A stretch of DNA of 15,926 bases from an uncultured Clostridia bacterium (GCA_944381295.1 CALWKP010000247.1:1-15926), one strand, 5' to 3'. Counted from the first letter of the stretch, positions 1-7,600 are shown. Numbers and translations: made by a program. Notes: generated by a model not told the origin, from the sequence alone.

Positions 1-498
1 ATCGCGGAATATTCTGCGATGTTCCCGTTCCAGGCGGTAACGCCTGTGTCAGCGGTTGACGGCGACGGGATGAAAGATCTAAAAGAGGAACTGAAAGCGC
101 TGGCAGAACCGGGAGATCATTTCTTTGATGATGATACGCTGACAGACCAGCCGGAACGCGTGCTGGCCGGAGAAATTGTGCGGGAAAAGCTCCTGCGGCT
201 TTTGGATAAGGAGATTCCGCACGGTTTAGCGGTGTCGGTGGAACGGATGAAGGAACGTGACGACGGCGTGACGGATATCGATGCGACGATCTATTGCGAG
301 AGGGAAAACCATAAGGGAATTGTGATCGGAAAAGGCGGGGCCATGCTGAAAAAGGTGGGAACCTTTGCCCGGGAAGATATGGAACAATTTTTTGGCTGTA
401 AAATCAATTTGAAATTATGGGTCAAAGTAAAAGAGGATTGGCGAAACCGCGAAGCAATCCTGCGCAGCCTGGGCTATGGAGAAAATGATTTCCAATAA
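1..498 (+). CDS. era: GTPase Era, C-terminal part (5' end outside window)
   Basis: Era is a GTPase that binds the 3' end of 16S rRNA and helps assemble the 30S subunit. Only the last 165 residues are here; the reading frame is open from base 1 and stops with TAA at 496-498. Visible first is the end of the GTPase domain (the VTPVSAVDGDG stretch, matching the G5 region 'S-A'). Next comes the linker with 'DQPERVLAGEIVREKLL' and 'EIPHGLAV', both typical of Era. Last is a type II KH domain with the GKGG loop (IVIGKGGAMLKKVG) and the ending 'LWVKVKEDWRN'. The G1 to G4 motifs lie upstream of the window. In Firmicutes era commonly precedes recO, as here. Identification is firm from these motifs; the N-terminus cannot be judged. 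Confidence 0.96.
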   Translation: MAEYSAMFPFQAVTPVSAVDGDGMKDLKEELKALAEPGDHFFDDDTLTDQPERVLAGEIVREKLLRLLDKEIPHGLAVSVERMKERDDGVTDIDATIYCERENHKGIVIGKGGAMLKKVGTFAREDMEQFFGCKINLKLWVKVKEDWRNREAILRSLGYGENDFQ

Positions 499-530
499 CA
501 TTACCAAGTCATTTATTTCCTGACATACCT

Positions 531-570
531 TTTCCGCAGCGGTGCATACTGATAGCACAGGTTGCGGAAA
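531..570 (+). promoter_or_regulatory. Extended inverted repeat between era and the YqzL-like gene
   Basis: TTTCCGCA (531-538) is the exact reverse complement of TGCGGAAA (563-570). Inside it GTGC (542-545) pairs with GCAC (555-558) around a 9-base loop. The two stems are separated by a small internal loop. No T-run follows, so it does not look like an intrinsic terminator. It sits just 5' of the ribosome binding site of the next gene and could be an RNA processing site or a translational control hairpin. Pairing is seen directly; function is inference. Confidence 0.45.
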
Positions 571-583
571 GGATGAAGCGGAG

Positions 584-754
584 ATGAATGAAAGACAGGC
601 TTGGAAGGAATTTTATGCTACCGGCAGCGTAACGGCGTATCTGGCATATGCAAAGCTGGCGCATGAGCAGGGCGGAATGCCGGAAGGGGAAAAAGATGCA
701 GGTAAAGACCGACGGCTTAGTGATCCGGGAATGGAATGTAGGGGAGAGCGATAG
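584..754 (+). CDS. YqzL-like small protein
   Basis: A 56-residue protein lying between era and recO, the position where Firmicutes often carry the short YqzL family. The N-terminal core W-K-E-F-Y-A-T-G-S-V-T-A-Y-L-A-Y matches the family pattern W-x-x-F-x-x-T-G-S-x-x-A-Y-L-x-Y as I recall it. The rest (about residues 25 to 56) is charged, rich in Gly, Glu, Lys and Arg, and looks disordered. ATG at 584 is preferred over an in-frame GTG at 542, because 542 lies inside a hairpin and ATG has AAAGGA about 11 bases upstream. Its 3' end overlaps recO by 59 bases in another frame, suggesting translational coupling. The family's function is unknown to me. The tail is longer than the usual roughly 45 to 50 residues. 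Confidence 0.6.
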   Translation: MNERQAWKEFYATGSVTAYLAYAKLAHEQGGMPEGEKDAGKDRRLSDPGMECRGER

Positions 755-1508
755 GCTGGTAAGCGTGCTGACGCGTGACGAAGGAGTGATCCGAGCGTTT
801 GCGCGCCAGGCAAAGCGCCTGCGCAGTGCGAAAGCATCTTCCACACAGCTTTTGTGTTATTCCCATCTGAGCCTCTACAAAGGGCGGGACGCCTACATAA
901 TTGACGAAGCGCAGCCGGTGGAGCTTTTTTTCGGTTTACGGAAAGACATTGAACGGCTTTCCCTCGCCCAATATTTTTGCGAGTTGGCAGGAACGCTGGC
1001 TCCTGAGGAAATGGAGGCGGGGGATTTTTTGCGTCTGATGCTCAATGCGCTGCATTTTCTGAGCAAAGGAACACGGTCTCCGCTGCTGCTCAAATCCGTG
1101 GTCGAAATGCGGATGATGTCGCTGGCGGGATATATGCCGGATTTGGTCTGCTGTGCAGGCTGTTCCTGCTATGAGGCGGACGAGATGTTCTTTTTGCCGA
1201 AAGGCGGAAAGCTTTATTGCGGCGAATGTCTGCCGTCGGGAAGCGGTCCGTGGCTGCGGCTGGACCGCGGTGTGCTGACCGCTCTTCGCCATACAATTTA
1301 TGCGGACTTTGAAAAACTATTTTCGTTTCAGCTTCCGGAACCTGGTTTGAAACAGTTAGGGAAGGCTTCCGAGAGTTATGTGCTTAGCCAGCTGGAACGA
1401 AATTTTACGACATTGGATTTTTACCGTTCCTGTGCGCGTTATGAGGTGCCGAAGACGGGAACGGAAGATGTTGAAACAGGAGAACAACATGGAGAATCAC
1501 AAGATTGA
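696..1508 (+). CDS. recO: DNA repair/recombination protein RecO
   Basis: RecO binds single-stranded DNA and, with RecR, loads RecA onto SSB-coated DNA in the RecFOR pathway. The 270-residue length is normal for Gram-positive RecO. The N-terminal OB fold begins 'KTDGLVIREWNVGESDRLV' and continues with 'STQLLCYSHLSLYKGRD'. The C-terminal helical part holds a zinc-finger pattern: C153-x-x-C156 and C175-x-x-C178, plus extra cysteines at 152 and 158. ATG 696 is chosen over a possible start at 648 because AAGGGGA (684-690) lies 5 bases upstream and the family start fits. It overlaps the YqzL-like gene upstream and mutS2 downstream (20 bases), so all three are probably cotranscribed and coupled. Confidence 0.95.
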   Translation: MQVKTDGLVIREWNVGESDRLVSVLTRDEGVIRAFARQAKRLRSAKASSTQLLCYSHLSLYKGRDAYIIDEAQPVELFFGLRKDIERLSLAQYFCELAGTLAPEEMEAGDFLRLMLNALHFLSKGTRSPLLLKSVVEMRMMSLAGYMPDLVCCAGCSCYEADEMFFLPKGGKLYCGECLPSGSGPWLRLDRGVLTALRHTIYADFEKLFSFQLPEPGLKQLGKASESYVLSQLERNFTTLDFYRSCARYEVPKTGTEDVETGEQHGESQD

Positions 1509-3867
1509 ACAAAGATACCTCCAGGCGGTAGAACTGGATAAGGTCTTGAAAATGGTGGCAGAACAGGCGTCCAGTGAAGATGCGGCGGAACAGGCCATGA
1601 AGCTGGAACCGGACTGCTCGTTGGAAGGCGCACAGCGTCTTTTGGAAGAAACAGATGATGCTTACCGGCTGATGGCCCGTTTTGGCTCGCCGGGATTCGG
1701 CGGATTAAAAAATATGACAAATGCGCTGCGCCGGGCGGAAGCCGGCGGGGTGCTGAATCTGACGGAGTTTTTGCGGATCGCGTCGATGCTGCATGCGTTT
1801 CGGGGAATCTCAGAATGGCGGGCCAAGAGCGAAGGATTGCATACCTCGCTGGACCCCAGGTTTGAACAGCTTGCCCCGAACCGTTATTTAGAGGATCGTA
1901 TTGGGATGGTCGTGCTCTCAGAGGAAGAAGTTTCCGACCACGCATCCCCGGAACTCGCGGCTATCCGCAGGAAGATCCGCGGGGCGTCGTCGCGGGTCCG
2001 CGAACAGCTTGATAAAATGATCCGTTCCACGGCCTACCAGAAATATCTCCAGGAACCGATTGTAACGATGCGTTCCGGAAGATATGTGGTCCCGGTAAAA
2101 GCAGAATGCAGGTCTGAAATTCCGGGGCTGGTACATGACACTTCTTCCAGCGGTGCGACCGTGTTTGTAGAGCCGATGGGAGTTGTCGAAGCGAACAATG
2201 AGATCCGGGTGCTTCTTTCCAAGGAACAGGCGGAAATTGAAAGGATCCTTACGGAGCTTTCTGCAGAAACCGGCAGTTTTGCGAATGGCATCATCCAGAG
2301 CTATGAAGCCGCGGTGGAGCTGGATTTGATTTTTGCAAAAGCTTCTTTGGCCTACCGGATGAAAGCCACACTTCCGATCATTAACGAGAAAGGGCATATT
2401 TCCCTGAAACGCGCGAGACATCCGCTGATCGATAAAGATAAGGTTGTCCCGACAGATATCGAACTTGGGGAACGTTTTGATACGCTGGTGATTACCGGCC
2501 CGAATACAGGTGGCAAAACCGTATCTTTGAAAACAGTGGGATTGCTGACAGTAATGGCAATGTGCGGTTTGATGCTGCCGGTAGCGGAGAACAGCCAGGT
2601 TTCGGTGTTCCAGCGGGTGCTGGTGGATATCGGTGACGAACAGAGTATCGAACAATCACTGTCTACGTTTTCGGCGCATATGACGAATATTATCCGGATT
2701 TTGGGACAGGCAGATACCTCCAGTCTGGTACTTCTGGATGAACTTGGCGCCGGGACCGACCCGGTAGAAGGCGCGGCCTTGGCGATGGCGATTCTGGAAG
2801 CACTGCGGGGAAAAGGTGCGAAGATCGCGGCAACAACGCATTACGCGGAGCTGAAAGCTTATGCGCTCCAGACGAACGGGGTGGAAAACGCCTGCTGCGA
2901 GTTTGACGTATCGACGCTGCGGCCGACATACCGTTTGCTGATTGGGGTGCCGGGAAGGTCGAATGCATTTGCGATTTCGACAAGGCTCGGGATGGACGAT
3001 GCAATTGTAGAGCGTGCGAAAGAACTGGTGTCGAGCGAAAACACACGCTTTGAGGATGTTGTACAGAGCTTGGAAACCAGCCGTCAGAACCTGGAAAGCG
3101 AGCGGAAACAGGCGGAAGAACAGCGGCTTGCAGCAGCGGATGCAAACCGCGCAGCGCAGGAGTACCGGGAGAAGCTGGAACGCGAGGCGGCAAAAGAACT
3201 GGAACGCGCCAGAGAAGAAGCAGCGCAGCTGGTATCGCGCACGAGGGCACAGATTGATGCCTTGCTGAACGAGATGGACGAGCTGAAACGCCGACAGAAC
3301 AAGGCACTTTCAGCAGAAGAGAAAGCGCGGCTCCGGGCGGGAATCCGGGATTTGGAAAAGACAGCGGACCCCGTGCATAAAAAGCAAGAGGGACCTTATG
3401 TGCTTCCGCGCCCGCTCAAGGCAGGGGACACCGTGCTGATCGTTGATATTGATAAAAAGGCGACGGTTTTGGAGACCCCGGAAGAAGGAGAAAAAGTCTT
3501 TGTGCAAGCGGGGATTATCAAGACGCGAGTACCGCTCAAAAACCTGAAACTGATCGAAGAAAAGAAGCAGACCGAAGCCCCGCGCCGCGGTGTGACCCGG
3601 AATGTAGGAAGGGCAACCGCACAAGCGCGGACGGAAGTGGATGTCCGCGGCCAAAATGCAGAGGAAGCAATCATGAGCGTAGACAGCTTTATTGATTCTG
3701 CGTTGTTGTCCGGCGTTTCGGTGCTGACGATCATCCACGGCAAAGGGACCGGGGTGCTGCGATCGGCGATCCAGGCGCATTTGAAGCGCCATCCTTCGGT
3801 AAAGTCGTTCCGATTAGGGACGTTTGGAGAAGGGGAAGCCGGCGTTACTGTTGTAGAACTGAAATAA
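1489..3867 (+). CDS. mutS2: MutS2 family ATPase/endonuclease
   Basis: MutS2 is a MutS-type ATPase with a C-terminal Smr nuclease domain. Reported roles are control of recombination and, in Bacillus, splitting of collided ribosomes. The 792 residues match the usual roughly 785. Order: N-terminal MutS-like clamp helices (about 1-310); ATPase domain with Walker A GPNTGGKT at 337-344 and Walker B/signature LLDELGAGTDP (D417, E418); a long coiled coil (about 510-640) rich in Glu, Arg and Ala; a KOW-like segment ('KAGDTVLIVD'); and the Smr domain with DVRG at 718-721 and HGKGTG at 750-755. The start has AGGAGA (1478-1483) 5 bases upstream and lies 20 bases inside recO. Smr usually has DLRG, so Val719 is a mild variant. 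Confidence 0.97.
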   Translation: MENHKIEQRYLQAVELDKVLKMVAEQASSEDAAEQAMKLEPDCSLEGAQRLLEETDDAYRLMARFGSPGFGGLKNMTNALRRAEAGGVLNLTEFLRIASMLHAFRGISEWRAKSEGLHTSLDPRFEQLAPNRYLEDRIGMVVLSEEEVSDHASPELAAIRRKIRGASSRVREQLDKMIRSTAYQKYLQEPIVTMRSGRYVVPVKAECRSEIPGLVHDTSSSGATVFVEPMGVVEANNEIRVLLSKEQAEIERILTELSAETGSFANGIIQSYEAAVELDLIFAKASLAYRMKATLPIINEKGHISLKRARHPLIDKDKVVPTDIELGERFDTLVITGPNTGGKTVSLKTVGLLTVMAMCGLMLPVAENSQVSVFQRVLVDIGDEQSIEQSLSTFSAHMTNIIRILGQADTSSLVLLDELGAGTDPVEGAALAMAILEALRGKGAKIAATTHYAELKAYALQTNGVENACCEFDVSTLRPTYRLLIGVPGRSNAFAISTRLGMDDAIVERAKELVSSENTRFEDVVQSLETSRQNLESERKQAEEQRLAAADANRAAQEYREKLEREAAKELERAREEAAQLVSRTRAQIDALLNEMDELKRRQNKALSAEEKARLRAGIRDLEKTADPVHKKQEGPYVLPRPLKAGDTVLIVDIDKKATVLETPEEGEKVFVQAGIIKTRVPLKNLKLIEEKKQTEAPRRGVTRNVGRATAQARTEVDVRGQNAEEAIMSVDSFIDSALLSGVSVLTIIHGKGTGVLRSAIQAHLKRHPSVKSFRLGTFGEGEAGVTVVELK

Positions 3868-4005
3868 GTGATGATGGAAGACCGGCCGAGATGGTGCAAG
3901 ACAAAAGATTTTGTCAGTACTGAGAGTAGATGACGAATTTTGCAGGCATCTCAGCATGTCCGCCGACATAAGAATAGCATTCCGAGTATCATGGAGCTGA
4001 CAAGA

Positions 4006-4323
4006 ATGGGATCAGGCACGTTGCCTTTATTGCCTGCGCAGAAAAGAAGATCCGACAGAAAAGATGCTTTTATGGCCAGTTTTTTCCATGAGGGCGTCCT
4101 TGGCGGCGCAATCTATCTTCAAAAAGATAAGGCAATTTATAGGACAAATAAACTCCAAGTGGAACCTCAATATCGCAATCTGGAAATGCCGTACTACAAT
4201 CTTGAGGAGATAGAAATAGGATGGGTGTGGTGTTTTCCCACTGTCACACTTTCGATGAAAAGTGGTGTTTCCTACAAGTTTATCTTAATGGAATCGGAAA
4301 AAATTTTTGCCCAGATTGGATGA
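4006..4323 (+). CDS. Small GRAM/PH-like domain protein (start uncertain)
   Basis: Roughly 105 residues. The part from about 4072 onward looks like a GRAM or bacterial PH-like fold: 'GGAIYLQKDKAIYRTNKL', then 'MPYYNLEEIEI', then a short hydrophobic strand and 'KSGVSYKFILMESEKIFAQI'. That order of beta strands with a final helix is what I expect for such small membrane- or lipid-associating domains; no catalytic residues are visible. Possible starts are TTG 3940, ATG 3991, ATG 4006 and ATG 4072. I chose 4006 because GGAG (3993-3996) lies 9 bases upstream. The segment before 4072 is basic and low in similarity to any domain, so the true protein may begin at 4072 (83 residues). It sits 138 bases after mutS2. 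A hairpin GACAAA/TTTGTC (3900-3915) without a T-run lies in that gap. Function unknown. Confidence 0.5.
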   Translation: MGSGTLPLLPAQKRRSDRKDAFMASFFHEGVLGGAIYLQKDKAIYRTNKLQVEPQYRNLEMPYYNLEEIEIGWVWCFPTVTLSMKSGVSYKFILMESEKIFAQIG

Positions 4324-4387
4324 GCTGAAAAATGGAGTTCTATTTTGACAGCCGGAAGTAACAGCGCTAAAAAAGGTGAATTGACGG

Positions 4388-5233
4388 ATGTCCGAAGAAA
4401 GCGGATGTATAGAAGGGGGCGGGATTTTGCAGGACCTAAGTAACTTGCCGGTTGTTGTACCGGAAAAGAAACCAGTCAGCCGCAAAAAGGTGATTGGATG
4501 GTGCATTGCAGGGGTATTGACAGTTGTGTGTATCACTGTGGGAATTTTGGTGTGGATGGTTTTCCAGGACGACCATGCAGATACAAAGCCACAGGAAGCG
4601 TCTTTAGCGATCGCAGGGCCGGGAGTAGCTGCTGCAATGACAGGAAAAGCTCAAGAAATCACCATTCAGGATGTCAATGGGTTCCTGACATGGCTGTTGG
4701 AGAATAAACAGCCGGCGGAAACCCCGGAACAAGTGTACATTGAGCAGATTACACTGGCATTCCGCGGAGATGGGAGAATCGAAGCATATGTGCCGGTGCG
4801 GTATTCCGGCATGCGGGTTGCAGTGTTTTCGGCCGTAAAGTTGTGGTTTCAGGAAACGACGAGCGAGGTTTGCGTCCGGGTGGAGGAAATCTATTTGGGA
4901 CGTTTGCCGGTAAAGCCGGAATGGGTGCTGAAATTGGCGGAAGAACAGTTTCCAAGCGGAATACGCCGGGATGGGGACATGCTGTATCTTGATGCGGAAA
5001 TCTTTGCGATTCCGCTGGAAGATCTTGATTCGGAGCTGAAGCTTACCGGACTTTCCGTAGGCGAGGACTGTATGATGATCCGCACAACCGGCCTGATTGA
5101 CGCGGCAGGGGATTACCTGAAAAATAAGCTTTCGTCGATTTTTGGGCACGATTTGGACCCCTATATTGATGGCTTTGGAGAGAGCCTGAAGGAATTTTTT
5201 TCCGGGACATGGCAAGATGACAGATCATCTTGA
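4388..5233 (+). CDS. Membrane-anchored YpmS-like (DUF2140-type) protein
   Basis: A 281-residue protein with a basic N-terminal cytoplasmic segment ending in RKK (32-34), one transmembrane helix at about 35-59 and a long outside domain. The layout resembles B. subtilis YpmS (DUF2140): an N-terminal anchor, an early 'DVNGFLTWLLENK' helix, a strand-rich middle with 'GRIEAYVPVRYSGMRVAVF', then 'IYLGRLPVKPEWVLKLAEE' close to the family's 'LGKL-x-(L/I)P-x-x-(F/V)VL'. This is recalled similarity, not a search. AAGGTGA (4373-4379) lies 8 bases before ATG 4388, so the start is well supported. It follows the GRAM-like gene by 64 bases and may be cotranscribed with it. A terminator follows. Function unknown; a cell-surface or envelope role is inferred from topology only. 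Confidence 0.7.
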   Translation: MSEESGCIEGGGILQDLSNLPVVVPEKKPVSRKKVIGWCIAGVLTVVCITVGILVWMVFQDDHADTKPQEASLAIAGPGVAAAMTGKAQEITIQDVNGFLTWLLENKQPAETPEQVYIEQITLAFRGDGRIEAYVPVRYSGMRVAVFSAVKLWFQETTSEVCVRVEEIYLGRLPVKPEWVLKLAEEQFPSGIRRDGDMLYLDAEIFAIPLEDLDSELKLTGLSVGEDCMMIRTTGLIDAAGDYLKNKLSSIFGHDLDPYIDGFGESLKEFFSGTWQDDRSS

Positions 5234-5246
5234 AAGAAAGCAGTAG

Positions 5247-5295
5247 AAAAGGCGGAGTTTTCCAATGAAGTTTGGTGTGGAAGGCTTCGCCTTTT
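5247..5295 (+). terminator. Probable intrinsic terminator after the YpmS-like gene
   Basis: AAAAGGCGGAG (5247-5257) pairs with CTTCGCCTTTT (5285-5295) with one mismatch, and TTCCA (5260-5264) pairs with TGGAA (5278-5282) inside. The long stem ends in a short T-run (TTTTG). It begins 13 bases after the stop codon. The A-run/T-run symmetry suggests possible bidirectional action, though no gene faces it from the other side. Confidence 0.65.
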
Positions 5296-5375
5296 GCTGT
5301 TCACCAGTCCTTGGCGGGATATATTTTGGCTTTTGTGGTTTTAGAATAGAATTGATTTAAATCAAAAAAATAAAA

Positions 5376-5679
5376 ATGCCCAATTTGCTAACCAAACTGT
5401 TTTTGTGCCGACTATATTAAAGAAAGGTTTGACTGCCTGCTCTCTGATTTTGACAATGATTCCAAAAGGATCTCTGCAAAAATTGCTGCGGATATTGCAG
5501 GCTATATGAAAACACATATTGCAAAACATTTGCTCGGGGAATATCAATACTACAATTATTTGATTGCAAGTTCCCGTTTTTTGCACAGTGTGGTGGAAGA
5601 ATGTATCAAGAGGGGACTGTTAATTCCTCCGGAAAAGAAAATTTGTGCAGAGGGAACGTTTATGGCAGTAAAAACATAA
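5376..5679 (+). pseudogene. AT-rich gene remnant of unknown family
   Basis: Frame 5392-5679 is open for 95 codons and reads like a real soluble protein ('FDCLLSDFDNDSKRIS', 'AKHLLGEYQYYNYLIASS', 'CIKRGLLIPPEKKICAEG'), yet it has no start codon or ribosome binding site at its 5' end. The first in-frame ATG is at 5506, which would leave 57 residues and no clear SD. An ATG at 5376 opens the neighbouring frame for 14 codons and ends at TAA 5418-5420, so a single-base frameshift near 5415 would join the two. The TAA at 5677-5679 is followed 12 bases later by a strong terminator, as expected for a genuine gene end. The stretch is more AT-rich than its neighbours. I do not recognise the family. It could instead be a short intact gene from 5506. 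Confidence 0.4.
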
Positions 5680-5690
5680 TCATTTTCTAT

Positions 5691-5728
5691 GGGGCCACGG
5701 GGAAGAAAATTCCCTCTGGCCCTTGACT
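5691..5728 (+). terminator. Strong hairpin terminator abutting the ylxM promoter
   Basis: GGGCCA (5692-5697) pairs with TGGCCC (5717-5722) and GGGAA (5700-5704) with TTCCC (5710-5714), with a G-U pair and one mismatch between them and a 5-base loop. The hairpin is followed by TTGACTTTTGCTTT, a T-rich tract that also contains the -35 box of the ylxM promoter. It likely ends transcription of the upstream remnant and insulates the ylxM-ffh operon. Confidence 0.75.
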
Positions 5729-5751
5729 TTTGCTTTGGATTCGTGTATAAT
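5723..5751 (+). promoter_or_regulatory. Sigma-A-type promoter for ylxM-ffh operon
   Basis: TTGACT (5723-5728), a 17-base spacer and a perfect TATAAT (5746-5751). It lies 44 bases before the ylxM start codon, which leaves a short leader containing GGGAGGG (5782-5788). It starts right at the base of the upstream terminator hairpin. This is one of the best promoter matches in the window. Confidence 0.85.
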
Positions 5752-5794
5752 ACGCATCTGTAAAGCAAAACACTTTACAGTGGGAGGGCCGCTT

Positions 5795-6163
5795 ATGGCA
5801 AAGAATTTGCAAATCTCTTTGCTGATGGATTTCTATGGCGAAATGCTTACAGAAAAACAGCGCGAAGTCATTGAGTATTACTATAACGACGACCTTTCCC
5901 TGGGCGAGATTGCCGCAAATGAAGGAATTACGCGCCAGGGAGTGCGCGATTCCGTCAAACGTGCGGAAGCTCAGCTTTTGGAGATGGAAGAACGGTTGGG
6001 ATTAGCCAAAAGGTTCCGCCGGATCCAGTCTGGTTTAGAACAGATTCTGGACGCTGCGGAGAAAATTGAAGAGTATAATTCCCAGTATATTTACTCCCAC
6101 GAAGTCAGCAACGAAGTCCGTCGTATTACGGAAATCGCACAGGAATTGTGTGACGAAGAATAA
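5795..6163 (+). CDS. ylxM: YlxM/p13-like putative DNA-binding protein (UPF0122)
   Basis: A 122-residue member of the YlxM family, encoded just before ffh in Firmicutes. In streptococci the homologue affects SRP pathway activity. The start 'MAKNLQISLLMDFYGEMLTEKQ' region and 'EYYYNDDLSLGEIA' match the family. A helix-turn-helix like that of sigma factor region 4 spans about residues 35-59 ('LSLGEIAANEGITRQGVRDS'), followed by a helical tail. ATG 5795 is supported by GGGAGGG six bases upstream. An in-frame TTG at 5723 is excluded because it falls in the promoter. It is the first gene of the operon, with ffh 38 bases downstream. The usual partner ftsY is not in this window. Confidence 0.92.
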   Translation: MAKNLQISLLMDFYGEMLTEKQREVIEYYYNDDLSLGEIAANEGITRQGVRDSVKRAEAQLLEMEERLGLAKRFRRIQSGLEQILDAAEKIEEYNSQYIYSHEVSNEVRRITEIAQELCDEE

Positions 6164-6201
6164 AGAATGGAAGAACAAGCTTTTCAGGAAGGCGGTGCGG
6201 C

Positions 6202-7524
6202 ATGGCGTTTGAAGGACTTGCAGAAAAGCTGTCCAATGCGTTTAAAAATCTTAAAGCAAAAGGAAAACTCAGCGAATCGGATGTAAAGGCCGCAATGCGG
6301 GAAGTACGTCTTGCCCTGTTGGAAGCTGATGTCAACTATAAAGTTGCAAAAGACTTTACGAATAAAGTGACAGAACGCGCAATCGGCGCGGAAGTAATGG
6401 AAAGTCTCACTCCCGGTCAGATGGTGGTTAAGATTGTCAACGAAGAGCTTACCGCCTTGATGGGTGGGTCTCAGGCTAGACTTGCAACACCGTCCAAACC
6501 ACCGGCAATCATTATGCTGTGTGGACTTCAGGGTGCTGGTAAAACGACCCATGCAGCAAAGCTGGCCAAAATGCTGAAAGGGCAAGGCCATCGTCCGTTA
6601 CTGGTCGCAGGCGACGTTTACCGTCCTGCTGCAATCAAGCAGTTGCAGGTCGTCGGTTCACAGGCAGGTGTTCCGGTGTTTGAGATGGGCAATACGGACC
6701 CGGTGAAGATCTGTCAAGAAGCAATCCGTCATGCGCGCGATTATGGCAATGATATGGTGCTGATCGATACCGCCGGTCGATTGCAGATCGATGAAGAGCT
6801 GATGGATGAGTTGAAGCGGATTAAAGATGCCGTGGAACCTCATGAAATTCTCCTGGTAGTGGATGCGATGACCGGTCAGGAAGCTGTCAACGTAGCCAAG
6901 ACCTTTGACAACCTGCTGAATATTACCGGTGTGATTCTCACAAAACTCGACGGCGATACCCGCGGCGGTGCAGCGCTTTCAGTGCGCGCCGTAACCGGAA
7001 AGCCGATCAAATATTCGGGTATCGGAGAAAAGCTGGACGATTTGGAGGTTTTCCATCCGGATCGTATGGCGTCCAGGATTTTGGGTATGGGCGATGTGCT
7101 GACGCTGATTGAAGAAGCTCAGTTGAAAATCGACCAGAAGGCGGCGCAAAAAACAGCCCAGAAAATGATCCAGAACAAGATGGATCTCAACGATCTGCTG
7201 GACCAGTTTGCACAGGTGAAGAAGATGGGACCGCTCAAGTCGGTGTTATCGAAGCTGCCGGGCTTGGATAAAGAATTAAAAGATGTCGATGTGGATGACC
7301 GTGCAATGGATCGTATGATGGCGATTATCCTGTCGATGACCAAGGAAGAGCGTGCAAAACCGTCTATTATCAACCCGTCCCGGAAACGCCGGATTGCGGC
7401 GGGTTCTGGTATGAAAGTAGAAGATGTCAACCGTTTGCTGCGTCAGTTTGAGCAGATGCAGAAAATGATGAAACAGCTCAAGGGAATGGGAAAACGCCGG
7501 TTTGGCGGATTTCCACCGATGTAA
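6202..7524 (+). CDS. ffh: Signal recognition particle protein Ffh (SRP54)
   Basis: Ffh is the GTPase of the bacterial SRP. It binds signal peptides and 4.5S/6S-like SRP RNA and docks with FtsY at the membrane. The 440 residues are a full-length protein: N-domain helices (1-90), G-domain with G1 GLQGAGKTT at 108-116, G3 DTAGR at 189-193, G4 TKLD at 247-250, and a methionine-rich M domain from about 300. The M domain has the RNA-binding 'RIAAGSGMKVEDVNRLLRQF' region and a C-terminal 'MQKMMKQLKGM' stretch. AGGAAGG (6186-6192) lies 9 bases before ATG. It is cotranscribed with ylxM. Nothing is missing from the catalytic motifs. Confidence 0.98.
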   Translation: MAFEGLAEKLSNAFKNLKAKGKLSESDVKAAMREVRLALLEADVNYKVAKDFTNKVTERAIGAEVMESLTPGQMVVKIVNEELTALMGGSQARLATPSKPPAIIMLCGLQGAGKTTHAAKLAKMLKGQGHRPLLVAGDVYRPAAIKQLQVVGSQAGVPVFEMGNTDPVKICQEAIRHARDYGNDMVLIDTAGRLQIDEELMDELKRIKDAVEPHEILLVVDAMTGQEAVNVAKTFDNLLNITGVILTKLDGDTRGGAALSVRAVTGKPIKYSGIGEKLDDLEVFHPDRMASRILGMGDVLTLIEEAQLKIDQKAAQKTAQKMIQNKMDLNDLLDQFAQVKKMGPLKSVLSKLPGLDKELKDVDVDDRAMDRMMAIILSMTKEERAKPSIINPSRKRRIAAGSGMKVEDVNRLLRQFEQMQKMMKQLKGMGKRRFGGFPPM

Positions 7525-7536
7525 CCGCAAGGATCC

Positions 7537-7560
7537 AACCAATGGGATCACCAATTGGTT
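7537..7560 (+). promoter_or_regulatory. Hairpin between ffh and rpsP
   Basis: AACCAAT (7537-7543) is the reverse complement of ATTGGTT (7554-7560) with a 10-base loop, followed by only TTG. The stem is AT-rich and the T-run short. It could be a weak terminator/attenuator that lowers ffh-to-rpsP readthrough, or an mRNA processing site that allows separate rpsP message levels. Confidence 0.4.
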
Positions 7561-7600
7561 TTGATAGAAGAAACCTAGAATTTTTGGAGGTAAACAGATT

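Noticed and set aside
520..550. Possible promoter (CTGACA ... CATACT) before the YqzL-like gene
   Set aside because: The spacer would be 19 bases and both boxes are imperfect; the region is better explained by the hairpin.
1918..3307. Two overlapping long - strand frames opposite mutS2
   Set aside because: mutS2 motifs are complete on the + strand; these are shadows caused by its base composition.
5362..5586. 74-codon - strand frame in the AT-rich gap
   Set aside because: The opposite + strand frame looks more like a real protein and ends at a proper terminator; no SD is visible for the - strand frame.
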